The notes: a model not told the origin generated them from the letters alone. A stretch of 64,000 nt of DNA from Pomacea canaliculata (GCF_003073045.1 NC_037592.1:40667760-40731759), one strand, 5' to 3'. Numbered from the stretch's first letter, positions 12,600 through 25,508 are shown. Program-made: numbers and translations.

Positions 12600-13733
12600 G
12601 ATGTAGATAATGAGGATTTAGTTTATAGCTGCAGACGTAATTAATGTAAAGAAGATGAACTTTTTAACTAAAATGAATAGTGAACAAGAAACTTAACTTT
12701 TAAATTTTATTCGACATTATTTTGCTTATTATTTTCTCTTGCCTTGGTAAAATTCATATGGTTATAATCTAATAGAAAATAAATCGTTTCTTCTTTTGCT
12801 GAGTTATAGTTCTTGTATGAGATTGTAATGAGCACCTGATATGTCAAATAACAGTACAAGAAGTATGGAAGTAGTACGGCTGAACTGAGCTTCTTTTCGG
12901 ACTCAGAATCACTCTCGGTTTTGAATAACTTGTTAAGGCAAGTTTTTAACTCTCAGTCACATTCTAAATTCAACTCTCATAAAGGGAGATAGCCTGTCTC
13001 CTGACATCAAGTGCGGGTCATCTCCCCTCGCTTCATTTATGCATTTTTTTCTGGTATGGACAAGCTATCGTCCTGAAAATAAAAATTTGTCACGACTTAT
13101 TTGTTACAGAAAAGTACTGGATATCAGTCCGAAAAAATTAAGTAGCAAAGGAAGTGAGGACATTTAATAGGACTTGAACAAACACTATTGTTATCCATGT
13201 CTAGGTACGTGTTGAGAGCAGATACACTGTATCGAGTAATAGTATTACTCTGAAAGAATGAAGTATGTGATTTAGCTCCCCTCGAAGCTACAAGCTGTTT
13301 TTAGACTGATCTCTTACACTGAAAAGTTTACTCCAAGGCGAAGAATTTCAGCACAAAGTCAGTCTTTTGCCCAACTTTACAGAAGGATGTAAAAGTCAAC
13401 TGTCTGGACTTGTTTAACTGTATATGTAAATCTAATTTTTAGCATTATTAGCTGTTTCTGTCCCACCATTGTGACCATTTGCGTCGTGAGCATCTAAAGA
13501 TTACATTTCAAAATCAACAATCGATTTAAATTTCAAATAATATTGTAATAAAGCAAAGAGAGATCAAGGAAATCTTAAAAAAAAACCGGTAAAAACAGAG
13601 ACATGCTCTCCCCTCACACTCGGGTTCATCGACTTTCACATTCTAAGTCCTCTGCAGTGTCATCTTTGCCGAAATGGAGTTGGCTTTCACTGGTTGAATA
13701 GCTAACTGACGATTGAACAACAGTATCTAATTA
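12600..13733. other. Intergenic flank, duplicated after gene G and before E1
   Basis: No gene seen. About 12965-13400 closely matches 38875-39290 (for example CACGACTTATTTGTTACAG and TGGATATCAGTCCGAAAAAA). About 13385-13580 matches 27865-28050 (CTGTTTCTGTCCCACCATTG). It is the common downstream flank of the gene C/G subfamily. Confidence 0.6.
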
Positions 13734-14460
13734 CAGTCGAACTTCTATAAGATGAAGCTTCAAGGTACAAATGAAAAAAAAATCAAGCTACGGAAGGTTC
13801 GACTTAAAGAAGTTTGTCGATCAAACTAACCATCAGTGAAAAATGAAAAGTAATTATCCAGATTTCTATGAGTGATTGCAAAACAAAGGAGAGAAGGGTT
13901 GGGGGCCAGTGGGTTCACTATAAACGTTTAATTTTAACTAAATGTTTTCTTATCATTTTTCTAAGGACACCCCGACACCCTGAGGAGACGGAGTCGCGCT
14001 TATCGCACACGTATTTCTATACAGACAGAATATGTGAGCGCAGGGAGGAGGACACGATCTTACACTCTCCGACTTATTTTCAAATGGTTTCAACATGCTG
14101 ACCGCATTACCATTATTTGAATTGTATAAGTCTTTGGTTAGGCCAAGGACGTGTGTAGGTGCATTGCTGTCTGTGCCAAGACCAACGCTGAGCTCTTGTG
14201 AAGTAAACCGCTGTTACTCGGTGACCCATAACAAAGAATGTAAATAAACCGGAAGCTTTCTTGTCTCATGCCTCGTTTTAGTAGTTAACTGGAAAAAATC
14301 GTCTGCCAGCAGTCCAGGGATTTTAGTTCACGATTAGGCCGATTCGAGCTATGGAAGTTGAATACGCGTTGCTTTAATGGGAAACCAACCAACTGATGTT
14401 TACAATTTTATTTAGGGGCTATTTCGACTAAGGGAAGGTCGACTTACAGAAGTTCAACTG
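13734..14460. mobile_element. MITE of Tc1/mariner (pogo-like) type with TA target site
   Basis: The ends are inverted repeats: CAGTCGAACTTCTATAAG at the left, and at the right the complement of CAGTTGAACTTCTGTAAG. A TA lies on each side (13732-13733 and 14461-14462). Length is 727 bases. No transposase is recognisable inside, so it is non-autonomous. The superfamily call rests on the TA duplication and the CAGTYGAAC-type end; it is inference. Confidence 0.65.
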
Positions 14461-14462
14461 TA

Positions 14463-15272
14463 CAATGACCCTAAACTTCTGGCTTTGGTTGAGTGCCAAA
14501 GGTGTTGCTTGCTGAGCAATGTAAGGGTCCCGCAATAAGAAGGGCGTATCAGCACACCACAAAGAACCTTTCAGCAGGTGTAAATAAGGTACAGCCAAAG
14601 TAACTCGATCATTTACAAGAAACATCACGCAGGGTTTTCTAAGGTAAAGAATATAACTGCGCAGTAGACTTAAAGCCACACTAGAACCTTGAAATATCGA
14701 ATCCTCTAGAGATTTCGTTCCTTTCGTTTGAGAGATGATCCGGAAAATTTGACTTTTTGACTAACGGTTATCTAAAAGCAAAAGATTGCTTTGCATCTTA
14801 AAAACAGGGAGTGATGTTAAACGCAAATTAAGGAAATGTTCTCCCTTTACTCTAAGACAAAGACAAACAAGGAGAAGACTGTGCAAAGAGATATATAAAG
14901 TTACGCAAGTTTTATCCGAAAACTGTGTAAAGATAAATGAGGATTGTGTTTAGCCTCTAGCCACACCCCGATCGCATTATAAATGATCCCATTATTTTTA
15001 TTAGGCAGCAAAGTGGGAGGAATCTGACGGAAGTTGACTTCTGGTTGGCAATGCCAACTTTAAAGACTAACATACGCGATCGTACGTAGTGGACTAAAAC
15101 TTTGCAGCTCACATTATTATAAGCAATATCAAAAATTGTTGCCTAAAACTCCTCCGAAATAAGCTCCAGGTGATCTTTAAACATAACCCTGTGATCAAAC
15201 ATGAACATTTTGTCTTGTACCTGCAGGCACAGCGGCCATACATTGGCTTGAGGAGGTTTGTTTCTGTAAAAC
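14463..15272. other. Upstream region of gene D
   Basis: No coding sequence seen. It should hold the promoter and 5' leader of gene D, but I cannot point to a TATA box or other clear element. Confidence 0.4.
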
Positions 15273-18200
15273 ATGGAGAGCGAAGGTAAGAACTTTATAC
15301 TTGGTTAATATTATCCTATAGTTATATACCTAACATTGTCGTCTTCTGTATATTTATACAGTATCTATTTATCATGGTCGTACAACTTCTTACTTAAGCT
15401 GTGTGTCAAAGGTGCTGCTTTATTAACAGTGTCAGAGTTGACAATAGAACGAGCCTTGTCGCAGAGCCTAAAACACACTTCAACACCTGTCTGAGCAAAG
15501 AAATCGTTTAGACTTAAATGTTCCACCTTCACTTTAAGAAAGGAAACCATGTAAAGATCCTTTCATGAGGCATCAGGGCTCCGGTGCATAGGCGGTCTTA
15601 ACTCGAGTTAAGACCGCAGTTAAGCCAAGCACGCTGTCTTAACCTAAGACGCCTGCTAAGCGCGGTGCATGGGCGGTCTCAACTCGCTAAGCAAGCGGTC
15701 TTAGTCTTAAAATTTAAGACTGGTCCCCCCCAGGCTTAACTCCTTGCTTAGCCGCGACACGCTGCTTACGCATGACCGCACGACGGCTTTCATAGTGACA
15801 GTGGCGCTTGATCGTGTTGTTTACTGAGTTGCCCTGCGTATACCATTGACAGATACAGATTTTTCACTACTTCAGCGATCCATCAAATCCATTTGAAATG
15901 CATGACGTCGATTTGTTTCATCGTTTTCGATTCCGTCGAGCGAACATAACAGTGGAAAATGATTTCGACCATCATTTTCAACGAAAAGACTCTATTCCGC
16001 CTTTGCTGCAGGTAAGACCATAGTCACCACCACTATATAAATATATAATTAATAAGTGTAATTGACAGCATTACGTTAAAAATATTTAATAATGTTAGAA
16101 TGACATCAAAATATAGCTACACAATAAAACAATGGCGTATAACTTAAGACGGTGTTGACGACAGTGGGTAATGTTTGTTGTTATTATTGATGCTCTCAGG
16201 TAAACATGAGACCACAAAACCAATATATTTTTGGAAAGGATAAAACTTGAACTTTGCAATAAAAGTAATGAAAATTTTCTACTTTCACTCTGGTGACAGC
16301 AATAATCCAAGAAAATTCACAGTTTGCTATACTTGGCTCATATGAGCAGAGGCACAATTCTGGCCCATCCACTGTGCTCCAAGTATTGTTTTAGAGTATT
16401 ATTAACCTTAACATTATTTAAAAATTGATGTCATTGTATTTAAGTAAAACAACACAGAATAAAGTAGCAGAGCACCCAGAATCTCTTATATAGTTTGATT
16501 TAATACATGTTTATCAATTTGACAGGCAGTTCCTTGCAGTATGTCTCAAGTTGTAAGCATGTGGCTCAAGAGGTAAATAATCATAATAGGTTAATGTTCA
16601 CATCGTCCTTTTTAACTAAAAATGGACAGTTTCGTTGAGATGTGAGTACTAAAATATATAAATCATTGAGGTCAATAATATTTCCTATGTCTTTTGCAGG
16701 TGATGGTGGCATTACAGTTTTATGCAACAAGGCATAATGCAAGTTGTAGTGGCTGACACTTTTGGCATTGACATGGGATGAATACGGGAGACAGTGGCTA
16801 CCCGCTGACTGATTGGCTTAGTATCCCCTTTTTTAAAATGCAGACACTAGAGCCAAGGAAAAGTTCAACTGTGCCCACAGCTCAACAAGTGACACCATTG
16901 AGAGAACCAATGATGTCTCAAAAATTAGTTCCATTTTCTTCAGGAACAACTATGATAAAATACTGTCTTTGCTTTGTCAGGTTTAAAATGCACAAGTTTT
17001 GCTTGTGGCTGGTTAGTATGTGTCTTTACTCCATGTTATAATATATTGCACCCTTTTGTTTGCATCATGGTTTAGAAATACATAAACTCCTCCCCTTTAA
17101 TATCCAGTGCTCCAGAATATATTGTGTGACATCAGATACATCCCTGCCAAAGCAGCAAAAATCATCAGGTGTTCCATTGTGCTGTCATAATTTCTAACTG
17201 AATGGTCACAACATTTATTATTCAATTTGACTTTGGCTGAATAGCAGCATCCACCTCAACCAGTTGGTCAACACTTTGAGCAGCCGCATTACCAATTCAT
17301 TTTCCATCTGTTTTTCCATGTAGTTTTGTTACCTCAGCCTGCGCCAGATTTATTTTGATTTCCATCAATTGTGATTCTTTTTACATGATCAAGTTCACTG
17401 TCCAGGAGATACAAAGTTTTTCTTTCTTTAATCTTTGTTGTGGATTCTTTTGTATCATCAGGTATTTTGTTTTCTTCAGATGACTCAGTTGACAGATGGA
17501 ATACTGGCTGCTTGTACATCACCTTGGTGTGTTTTATCTGACAGTCAAAAAGATTTTTTTCAGAAATGTGCAACTGTCTATGCATAAGCCACTTTGACAG
17601 CTTTGAATATTGCTCTCTGGCTCTCAGTGGTGTTGATGCCTGCATGAAAGAAATAGTTTTTTAGAAATTGATTCATGACAATTTGACAAGGAGCACTGAG
17701 TACTTATCATTGCATTAGCCATTAGGTTATGTAAAGGTATTGCTTGAATTACTCTTCTGTGTAAGGTTTCTATATAAAATAGATTATTATCTTGCTTGTT
17801 ATTCTTTGTGATGCCAAGTAACTATAAAAAGCAGTAATGTTGATATTTACTACATGCTGCTGGTGGGATTGTGAAGGACATGTTTTTCTCTTTAGAGTTA
17901 ATATTTAGCACTTTTCACTGGACCCAGGTATAGCTATTCAGAACTTGATAACATGCAACTGGTAAAGAATGTAGACACTGCACATCCATGTCACTCAGAA
18001 GCTGAGTGTCTACTGGAATCTAAACTGTAGAACACTGGTATTGTAACATGTATTAGACTTGTAGTTAAAACTGGTTAAATGTCCAAATTGACTGTGGATG
18101 TAAAGACAAACCTGCTGTGTACATCTTCCAAATTATGTCATAGTCTGTGTTTGGCACTTGAATTAAACAATTTATAATTTTAAGCCAGCTTTGGAAGTAA

Positions 18201-21200
18201 AGTATAAAACATTGGCGCTTTTCCTTAATATTTTATGTTTTGTTCAAACTTACCATCAGGAATATCTATGTGATATAAAGTACATTTTTAAAATTTCCCA
18301 TTTTGAAAAACATTGTCTGAAATGTAAATTCCTTCTTGCTTGTTATGCAAGAAAATAATACATATGCATATACTTCTAACAAAAGCATTTCCATTATTGA
18401 ATTAGAAGATGGAACTGGGGTGTTCTACATAAGTACATATATTGCACCTCCTACATATGTCAATATTATTTATTACTCTCCCCTATCATAAAAGACTTCT
18501 CGAGGAACCAGTGTAAATGATTCACCACCTGTCACAAAAACTAAATGAGAAATGTACCTAGTCATTTTAAATAAATGTATTTCGGATGGAAATATTTATT
18601 TTCTAAACCGGCTGTTGTGTGCTGACTATATCGGCTTTGCATTTGCATTCTCTCGGTATCTAGAGCTTTTTCTGCGGATGACACAGACGTGTAAAAAATA
18701 AGTCTACACAGGTAAACAAAATGACTAACCTTCGATGTTTATGCCGTCCATCAGTTGTCTGCAATCATCTAAAATATTTATCACTTTCTCTGTTTATCAC
18801 TTGTACTGTTTCTGGTGGTTGCCCCCGCCCGTTGGTGGATGTTTTTGACGACTGCGAGATGAAATTGTGGAAGATTTTAAATTGCTTCATTTCTTTCTTA
18901 TTTCATTTTTTCTTTTTCTGGTAAAGCCTCTTCTTCTCCTTGGTAACCTCCTCGATTAAGACTAATATTTCGCTGTCGCATATCCCTACTTCGTTTCAGC
19001 CATGGTGCGCAGACGAATTTCGCGGCTCGGCACCATCGCTGTAGCGCAGTTTTCATTGGTGGAATATACGGTTGGCAAGGCCGCTCCCGGACGAATTTAT
19101 TTTTATCGCTGACCTCGACCGCCGCGCTGACCTGACCCGTTTCTCAGCTAAGCAAGGGGCTGAGATCGCTCATGCAACAGGCTTGAGACCGCGAACTTAG
19201 CCAAGACGAAAAGCGAGTTAAGCAAGGCATCTTAAGACGAAAAGTTAAGACCGCCTATGCACCGGAGCCCAGGACAACAATCGTATTATGAGACTGACCT
19301 TAAGACTATCCGCGAGCCCCGCGTACAGGTGTAGGCTGACATGTCGTCTGTCCTGTCTGTTCATGTTAAGAAAGATAAAGTTTGCTTGACTTTATCTACT
19401 AACAACGGTCACAGTTGCTTGGTTCTCACGATGCTTTCCGAGAAAAATATTACATACTGCTGTATTGAGACTACAGTTTGTAATTTGTCGCTACTGTGTT
19501 AACTCCAAACATAGACTTTTAAACATCTTCGAAAATAACTTAAAGAACAACCTTTTTTTCTGAAAATACAATGATTTTCTTACTTGTCTTTTGTGTGTGT
19601 GTGTGTGTGTGTACACATTATATATCTGAGCAGATATGGACCAATGGGCAGAGAGAGAAAAACTGACTCCGGAGACTCTAAGAGTACTGAAGGGGGAGGG
19701 CTTTGACTCCTTGGAAAAACTGAGTCAACTGACTTCAGCAGACATCGACACTTTGTTTATAAACACAAATCTTCTGACAAAGCAGCAATGCCTGTGCTTA
19801 AAGAAAGCTGTGGAGAGGATGAACACTGAAAGTTCACAAGGACAGGCTGACTCTGGACATGTCGTCAGCTCTGCAGGTCAGCAAAGTCGGTCCGGGGAAT
19901 TAGAAGGTAGGATAAATACATTTCTAAATGGGTTTGTCCCTCTTTCCATATGCACATTCACAAACTAATAAAAATAATACAAATGTCATAGTTTGTAAAA
20001 CAACTCAGTGTTGTTCCAAACTATATTGCTGTTCTCATACAATTAAAAAATACATTTGATGTTTCTTTGTTATAATAACAAATGGTGGAAAGGTCTTGTC
20101 AATTTGATGTTGTCGATGGTGAATGAGACCCTCACTTTTCTTGGGGCCAGTCTTTTCTGTGAGGGTGGTTTCCCTCCTAACCTTTACTGCCGTAATTTTT
20201 CAAATCTGATTAAAAGTGAAATACCCACTCCACAGGTGGGTTAGTTAGGGTACAGAACCGGCAAATGTTTGGCTACGGGTGTGGCCTTGCTTTTGCCACA
20301 GCCACCCGCTTCCTTCACCTCCAATACTCAACCACAAAGCTCCAGGAATCATCTTACAAGCTGCTAGATACACTAGAGCTGGAATATTCTAGCTCGTACT
20401 CAGTCAACTGTCAGCGTGGAGTCCTTGGCTCCGGTGCATAGGCGGTCTTAACTTTTCGTCTTATAGATGCCTTGCTTGTAACTCGTTTTCGTCTTGGCTA
20501 AGTTCGCGGTCTCAAGCCTGTTGCATGAGCGATCTCAGCCCTTGCTTAGCTGAGAAACGGTCAGTCAGCGCGGCGTCGAGGTCAGCGATATAAATAAATT
20601 TGTCCGGGAGCGGCCTTGCCAACCGTATATTCCACCAATGAAAACTGCGCTACAGCGATGGTGCTGAGCCGCGAAATTCGTCTGCGCACCATGGCTGAAA
20701 CGAAGTAGAGTGTGCGACAGCGAAAAATTAGTCTTAATCGAGGAGGTTACCAGGGAGAAGAAGAGGCTTAACCAGAAAAAAAGAAAAAGATGAATAAGAA
20801 AGAAATGAGCGGATTTAAGATCTTCCATAATTTCATTTCTCAGTCGTCAAAAACATCCACCCACGGACAGGGGGGCCACCAGAAACACCCGTGATAAATG
20901 GAGAAAGTGATAATATTTTGGTAGATGATTTCAGAGAACTGATGGAGGCACAAACATCGAAGGTTAGTCATTTTGTTTACCTGTGTAGATTTTTTTTTAC
21001 GTCTGTGTCATCCGCAGAAAAAGCTCTAATACCGAGAGAATGCAAATGCAAAGCCTATAGTCACACACAACAGCCAGTTTGAAAATAAATATTTCCATCC
21101 GAAATACATTTATTTAAAATAACTAGATACATTTCTGATTTAGTTTTTGTTACAGGTGGTGAATCATTTACGCTGGTTCCTCCAGAAGTCTTTCATGATA

Positions 21201-24200
21201 GGGAGAGTAATAAAATAATAATATTGACATATATAGAGGTGCAATATAGAACACTCCAGTTCAATCTTCTAATTCAACAATGGAAATGCTTTTGTTAGAA
21301 GTATATGCAGATTATCATTTCATGCAAACAAACAACAATGAATTGAACATTTCAGATGATGATGTTTTTCAAATGGGAATTTAAAAATGTACTTTATAGC
21401 ACAGATATTCCTGATGTATTTTTGAACAAAACAATGAAATATTAAGGAAAAGCCACCAAGGTTTTTGTCCTTAGAGAGGGCAGCTACACATATAATTTTT
21501 CCACAGCTGGCTTAAAATTATAAATTGTTTAATTCAAGTGCAACACAGACTATGACATAATTTGGGAGATGTACACAGCAGGTTTGTCTTTACATCCACA
21601 GTCAGTTTGGACATTTAACAAGTTTTAACTACAAGTCTAATACATGTTACAGTACCATGTTCTACAGTTTAGATTCCAGTAGACACTCAGCTTCTGAATG
21701 ACACAGATTTGCAGTGTCTACATTCTTAAAACAGTTGCAAATAAGACTGTTATGAAGTTCTGAAATGGCTACACCTGAGTCCAGTGAAAAGTGCTAAATA
21801 TTAACTCTAAAGAGAGAAACATGTCCTTCACAATCCTACTAGCAGCATGTAGTAAATATCAACATAACTGCTTTTACTAGTTACTTGGCATCACAAAGAA
21901 TAACAAGCAACACAATAATCTATTTATATAGAAACCTTACACAGAAGAGTAATTCAAGCAATACCTTTACATATTCTAATGCAATGGTAATACTCAGTGC
22001 TCCCAAGTAGAAGTGTCATGAATCAATTGTTCTAAAAACATTTTCTTTCGTGCAGCATCAAGACCACACAGAGTTCCACACAGCAATATTCAAAGCCATC
22101 AAAGCGGCTTAGACCTAGACAGCTGCACATTTTCTGAAAAAAATCTTTTTGACTGTCAGATAAAACACACCAGGTGATGTACCAAGCAGCCAGAATTCCA
22201 TCCGTCAACTGGGTCACCCGAAGAAAGCAAAATACCTGATGATACAAAAGAATGCACAACAAAGATAAGAGAACAAAAACTTTGTAGCTCTGGACAGTGA
22301 ACTTGAATCTTGTTTAAAAAGAATTGCAATTCATGGAAATCAAAATAAATCTGGCACAGGCTGAGGTAACAAATACTAGACAGAAAAACAGATGGAAAAT
22401 GAATTGGTAATGCCAGCTGCTGAAAGTGTTCACCAACTGATTGTGGTGGATGTTGCTATTCAGCCAAAGTCAAATTGAATAATAATGTGACTATTCAGTT
22501 AGAAATTATGACAGCACAATGGAACACATGATGATTTTTGCTGCTTTGGCAGGGATGTATCTGAAGTCACACAATATATTCTGAAGCATATGATATTAAA
22601 GGGGAGGAGTTCTTTTCCTTGTCTGCATTTAAAAAAAAGGAAACTAAGCCAGTCCCTCAGCGGGTAGCCACTGTCTCCCGTATTCATCCCATGTCAATGC
22701 CGTCAGCCACTACAACTTGCATTGTGCTTGTAGCGTAAAATTGTAATGCCACCATCACCTGCAAAAGACATAGGAAATATTATTGACCTCAATGAATTTA
22801 TATATTTTAGTATTCACATCTAAACAAAACTGTCCATTTTTAGTTAAAAAGGACGATGTGAACATTAACCTATTATGATTATCTATCTCTTGAGCCACAT
22901 GTTTACAACTTGAGACATACTGCAATGAACTGCCTGTCAAATTGATAAACATGTATTAAATCAAACTATATAAGAGATTCTGGGTGCTCTGCTACTTTAT
23001 TCTGTGTTGTTTTACTTAAATACAATGCCATCAATTTTTTAATAATGTTTACATACTCTAAAACAACACTTGGAGCACAGTGGATGGGCCAGAATTGTGC
23101 GTCTGCTCATATGACCCAAGTATAGCAAACTGAATTTTTTTGGATTATTGCTGTCACCAGAGTGAAAGTAGAAGATTTTCATTACTTTTATTGCAAAATT
23201 CAAGTTTTTTCCTTTCCAAATATATATAAGTTTTGTGGTCTCGTGTTTACCTGAGAGCAGCAATAATAACAACAAACACCCACTGTCGTCAACACCGTCT
23301 TAAGTTATACGCCATTGTTTTGTTATGTGATTATATTTTGAAGTCATGCTAACATTATTAAATATTTTTAACGTAATGCTGTCAATTACACTTATTAATT
23401 ATATATTTATATAGTGGTGGTGACTATAGTCTTACCTGCAACAAAGGCGGAGTAGAGCCTTTTCGTTGAAAATGATGGTCGAAATCATTTTCCACTGTTA
23501 TGTTCGCTCGACGAAAGCGAAAACAATGAAACAAATCGACGTCATACATATCAAATGGATTTGATGGATCGCTGAAGTAGTGAAAAATCTGTATTTATCA
23601 ATGGTATACGCAGGGCAACTCAGTAAACAACACGATCAAGCGCCACTGTTACTACGAAAGCCGCCGTGCGGTCATGCGTAAGCAGCGTGTCGCGGTTAAG
23701 CAAGGAGTTAAGCCTGGGGGAGACCAGTCTCAAATTTTAAGACTAAGACCGCTTGCTTAGCGAGTTGAGATCGCCCATGCACCGCGCTTAGCAGGCGTCT
23801 TAGGTTAAGACAGCGTGCTTGGCTTAACTGCGGTCTTAACTCGAGTTAAGACCGCCTATGCACCGGAGCCCTTGGTAAAGGGACAAGACATTTTAACACG
23901 TGGCCATAACTTGTACCAAGAGTCATGTCTGCAGTGACAATGAATCCCACATTTCGGACGAATGGCATAAAGGTGGTGTTAGTTTAGCCCTAATACGGGC
24001 TTCTATAGTTCTAGTAGCAGAATGAAACAGGTAAAGTGAGACTGAATGCAAGATGCAAGAATAGAAGCATGGTAGAGAAGGATAGAAAACTTCATTAGAC
24101 TTAAGGAAAAACCAAGTATTTTGTTGTTTTGAGATTGAAAATAGTTGCTACTGATACTAGTTCCGTTACTTTTCAAACAAACCTCCTATTCATTAAAGTA

Positions 24201-25508
24201 CTATAACCAATAAAATTGTATCCACTATATTTTTTCAGCAATTATCCGATTCGTCTTGGTGGGTAATGGCGGCACAGGAAAAAGTACAACAGGGAACACC
24301 ATCCTGGGTGCTAAGAAGTTCGTCGTGTCGAGAGGGCTCAGCATGGAAACATCCAAGTGTGAAATGCATCGTGGAACTGTTTTGGGAGAAACTGTCGAGG
24401 TACCAACAAAAGCTCATGCAAGCGCACACACATTGGTTGTATAGATAGTTGTTCTCAAACACAAAAACAAAGACAGTTGTGGTGTATGTCTCCACATTCT
24501 TACCCATGACCAATCAGATACTTGCAAACTGATAAAGTGATTTACATACGCACTCGAGGAGCGCACTAACAAAAACTGTAAACATCTACAGGCCGCTGTA
24601 AGTGCTGATAATATTACAAAGAAAGCACTAAGATTAGTAACCTGACAAAAGTGAAGAAGGCATTCAGAACGGGGGAAAATAAAAAGCGAAAAACAAATTA
24701 TATTTTTTGAAAGGACTAAAAGAAAATGTTAAAAATTTCTAACTCATCTTATATTTATGATTTCTGTTCATTTATCTATTTTCTTTTGTAACAGGTTGTA
24801 GACACACCAGACCTGTCTAGCACCAGCGAGAAACAAATTGGTGAAGCTTTAGCTCAGGCAGCTGCCTGTATGCCATCAGGTCCTCATGCTTTCCTGTTCT
24901 TGCTGAGCCTCAGCAGACGATTCACTAAAGGAGAAGTAGCAGCTTACCAGCGACTAATAGCTTTATTTGATGAGTTTGTAACCAAGTACATGATCGTTGT
25001 ATTTACCGGAGGAGATGACCTGGGTCCTGAATGTACTATCAATGACATTCTCGTCAAAGCACCTCCAGATCTTCGAAGCATTTTAGAAACTTGCGATAAC
25101 AGATATGTTGTCTTTAACAACGAGTCTGAAGACAGGGGACAGGTTAGGTGTCTTCTGGATGTTGCTCGTGACTTGATGCAACACAATGGCAATCAATGCT
25201 ATAGTTGGCCGAGGTATTTCTCTTTTCATGACAAAACGCAGGAAGAAATCAGTAAGAGAATAGCTATAGTGACAAACCTGGAAAGCAAAAGTATGAAGCA
25301 TTTCAAACAGCTACAAGATGAGATCAAAATACTGGAAGAAAAGGAACGATCGGTGTCTGAAAAGCGAGAAGAAGAACGTGAAAATAAGGTAAAGGGATTT
25401 CAGTTCTGTTTACAAGGGACATTTCAAAAGCGAAAACAAAAAGATGAAAAGCTCAAACTATCTGATTTATCTTTAGGACTGAGTTCTATGTTCAAGTTAT
25501 ATGACTGA
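15273..25508 (+). CDS. Gene D: SAM-like/GIMAP GTPase with altered G3 motif
   Basis: Exons 15273-15285 (MESE), 19634-19906, 24239-24399 and 24795-25508 join in frame (phases 1, 1, 0) to about 386 residues. Residues 5-80 are the SAM-like domain (DMDQWAEREKLTPETLRVLK..). The P-loop GNGGTGKS is at about 104-111. G3 reads DTPD where paralogues have DSPG, so the invariant glycine is replaced and hydrolysis may be impaired. The GIMAP box (SGPHAFLFLLSLSRRFT), G4 TGGDDL and G5 RYVVFNN follow. The coiled coil is short, and the C-terminus (..LSLGLSSMFKLYD) lacks the long charged tail of other members; a possible donor AATAAG|GTAAAG at about 25388 may mean the true last part differs. Introns 1 and 2 are long because each holds a PIF/Harbinger element. 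Relative to B and C this gene is more diverged and closer to gene F. Confidence 0.75.
15850..17200 (+). pseudogene. Harbinger transposase remnant, copy 1
   Basis: The first exon (about 15850-16011) reads IFHYFSDPSNPFEMHDVDLF, then HRFRFRRANIT and ends PPLLQ before a GTAAGA donor. After an acceptor at 16699 comes VMVALQFYATRH, the usual continuation of the Harbinger N-terminal part (LQVLVALRFYATG). The middle, including the first catalytic region, is missing. GDSGYPLTDWL follows at about 16785, then AKEKFNCAHSSTSDTIERT at about 16851 (the AxxxxNxxHxxTRxxIERxxG block) and PAKAAKIIRCSIVL at about 17140. Stops and internal deletions make it non-functional. The matching minus-strand pieces in copy 2 confirm the reading. 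Confidence 0.8.
17250..19015 (-). pseudogene. Harbinger Myb/SANT-like protein remnant, copy 1
   Basis: On the minus strand from about 19015: CDSEILVLIEEVTKEKKRLY (the SANT-like start, similar to FTDAEIEVLIEEV), then KIFHNFISRSRQKHPPTGGG and a donor after NIEG at about 18738. A second coding stretch (17645-17334) gives REQYSKLSKWLMHRQLHISE and a Lys-rich tail. Stops interrupt it. In active PIF/Harbinger elements this protein assists the transposase in binding DNA and entering the nucleus. Confidence 0.65.
19270..20426. other. Host DNA between the two Harbinger copies, holding gene D's SAM-like exon
   Basis: About 1.16 kb of unduplicated host sequence. It contains a (TG)n run at 19595-19612 right before the acceptor of gene D's SAM-like exon (19634-19906). 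No other feature is seen apart from the exon. Confidence 0.7.
20690..22370 (+). pseudogene. Harbinger Myb/SANT-like protein remnant, copy 2
   Basis: CDSEKLVLIEEVTREKKRLN starts the SANT-like region at about 20717. A later open piece reads PPETPVINGESDNILVDDF, then RELMEAQTSK up to a GTTAGT donor at 20962. A further piece similar to the second exon of copy 1 lies at about 22060-22370. Stops interrupt the frame. Confidence 0.6.
22480..23605 (-). pseudogene. Harbinger transposase remnant, copy 2
   Basis: On the minus strand, IFHYFSDPSNPFDMYDVDLF and FRFRRANITVENDFDHHF end at PPLLQ with a donor at 23434-23435. GDSGYPLRDWLS lies at about 22676-22641, and the PAKAAKIIMCSIVL-like block at about 22545-22505. 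The reading NPFDMYD is closer to the family consensus than NPFEMHD in copy 1. It has the same large middle gap as copy 1, so the family was probably already defective when these two copies spread, mobilised by an intact relative. Confidence 0.75.

Larger units (their letters stand above)
15577..19269. mobile_element. PIF/Harbinger DNA transposon, copy 1 (in intron 1 of gene D)
   Basis: The ends are inverted repeats GGCTCCGGTGCATAGGCGGT and its complement, flanked by the 3-base duplication CAG (15574-15576 and 19270-19272). The subterminal regions carry repeated TTAAGAC/TTAAGCAAG words. Inside are remnants of the two genes typical of the superfamily: a Harbinger transposase on + (about 15850-17200) and a Myb/SANT-like protein on - (about 17250-19015). 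Length is 3693 bases. Both genes have stops, and the transposase lacks its middle, so it is inactive. Confidence 0.85.
20427..23870. mobile_element. PIF/Harbinger DNA transposon, copy 2, inverted (in intron 2 of gene D)
   Basis: The termini match copy 1 but in reverse orientation. The flanking duplication is CTT (20424-20426 and 23871-23873). Length is 3444 bases. The two copies match along nearly their whole length with scattered substitutions and small indels, so they are separate insertions of one family, not one element split in two (each has its own 3-base duplication). Both genes are broken. Confidence 0.85.

Noticed and set aside
13868-14101. 77-codon frame inside the MITE
   Set aside because: No similarity to a transposase visible; short and within a non-coding element.
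16778-17041. Apparent small protein starting MNTGDSGYPL
   Set aside because: It is a slice of the broken Harbinger transposase; the inverted copy at 22687-22499 shows the same slice.
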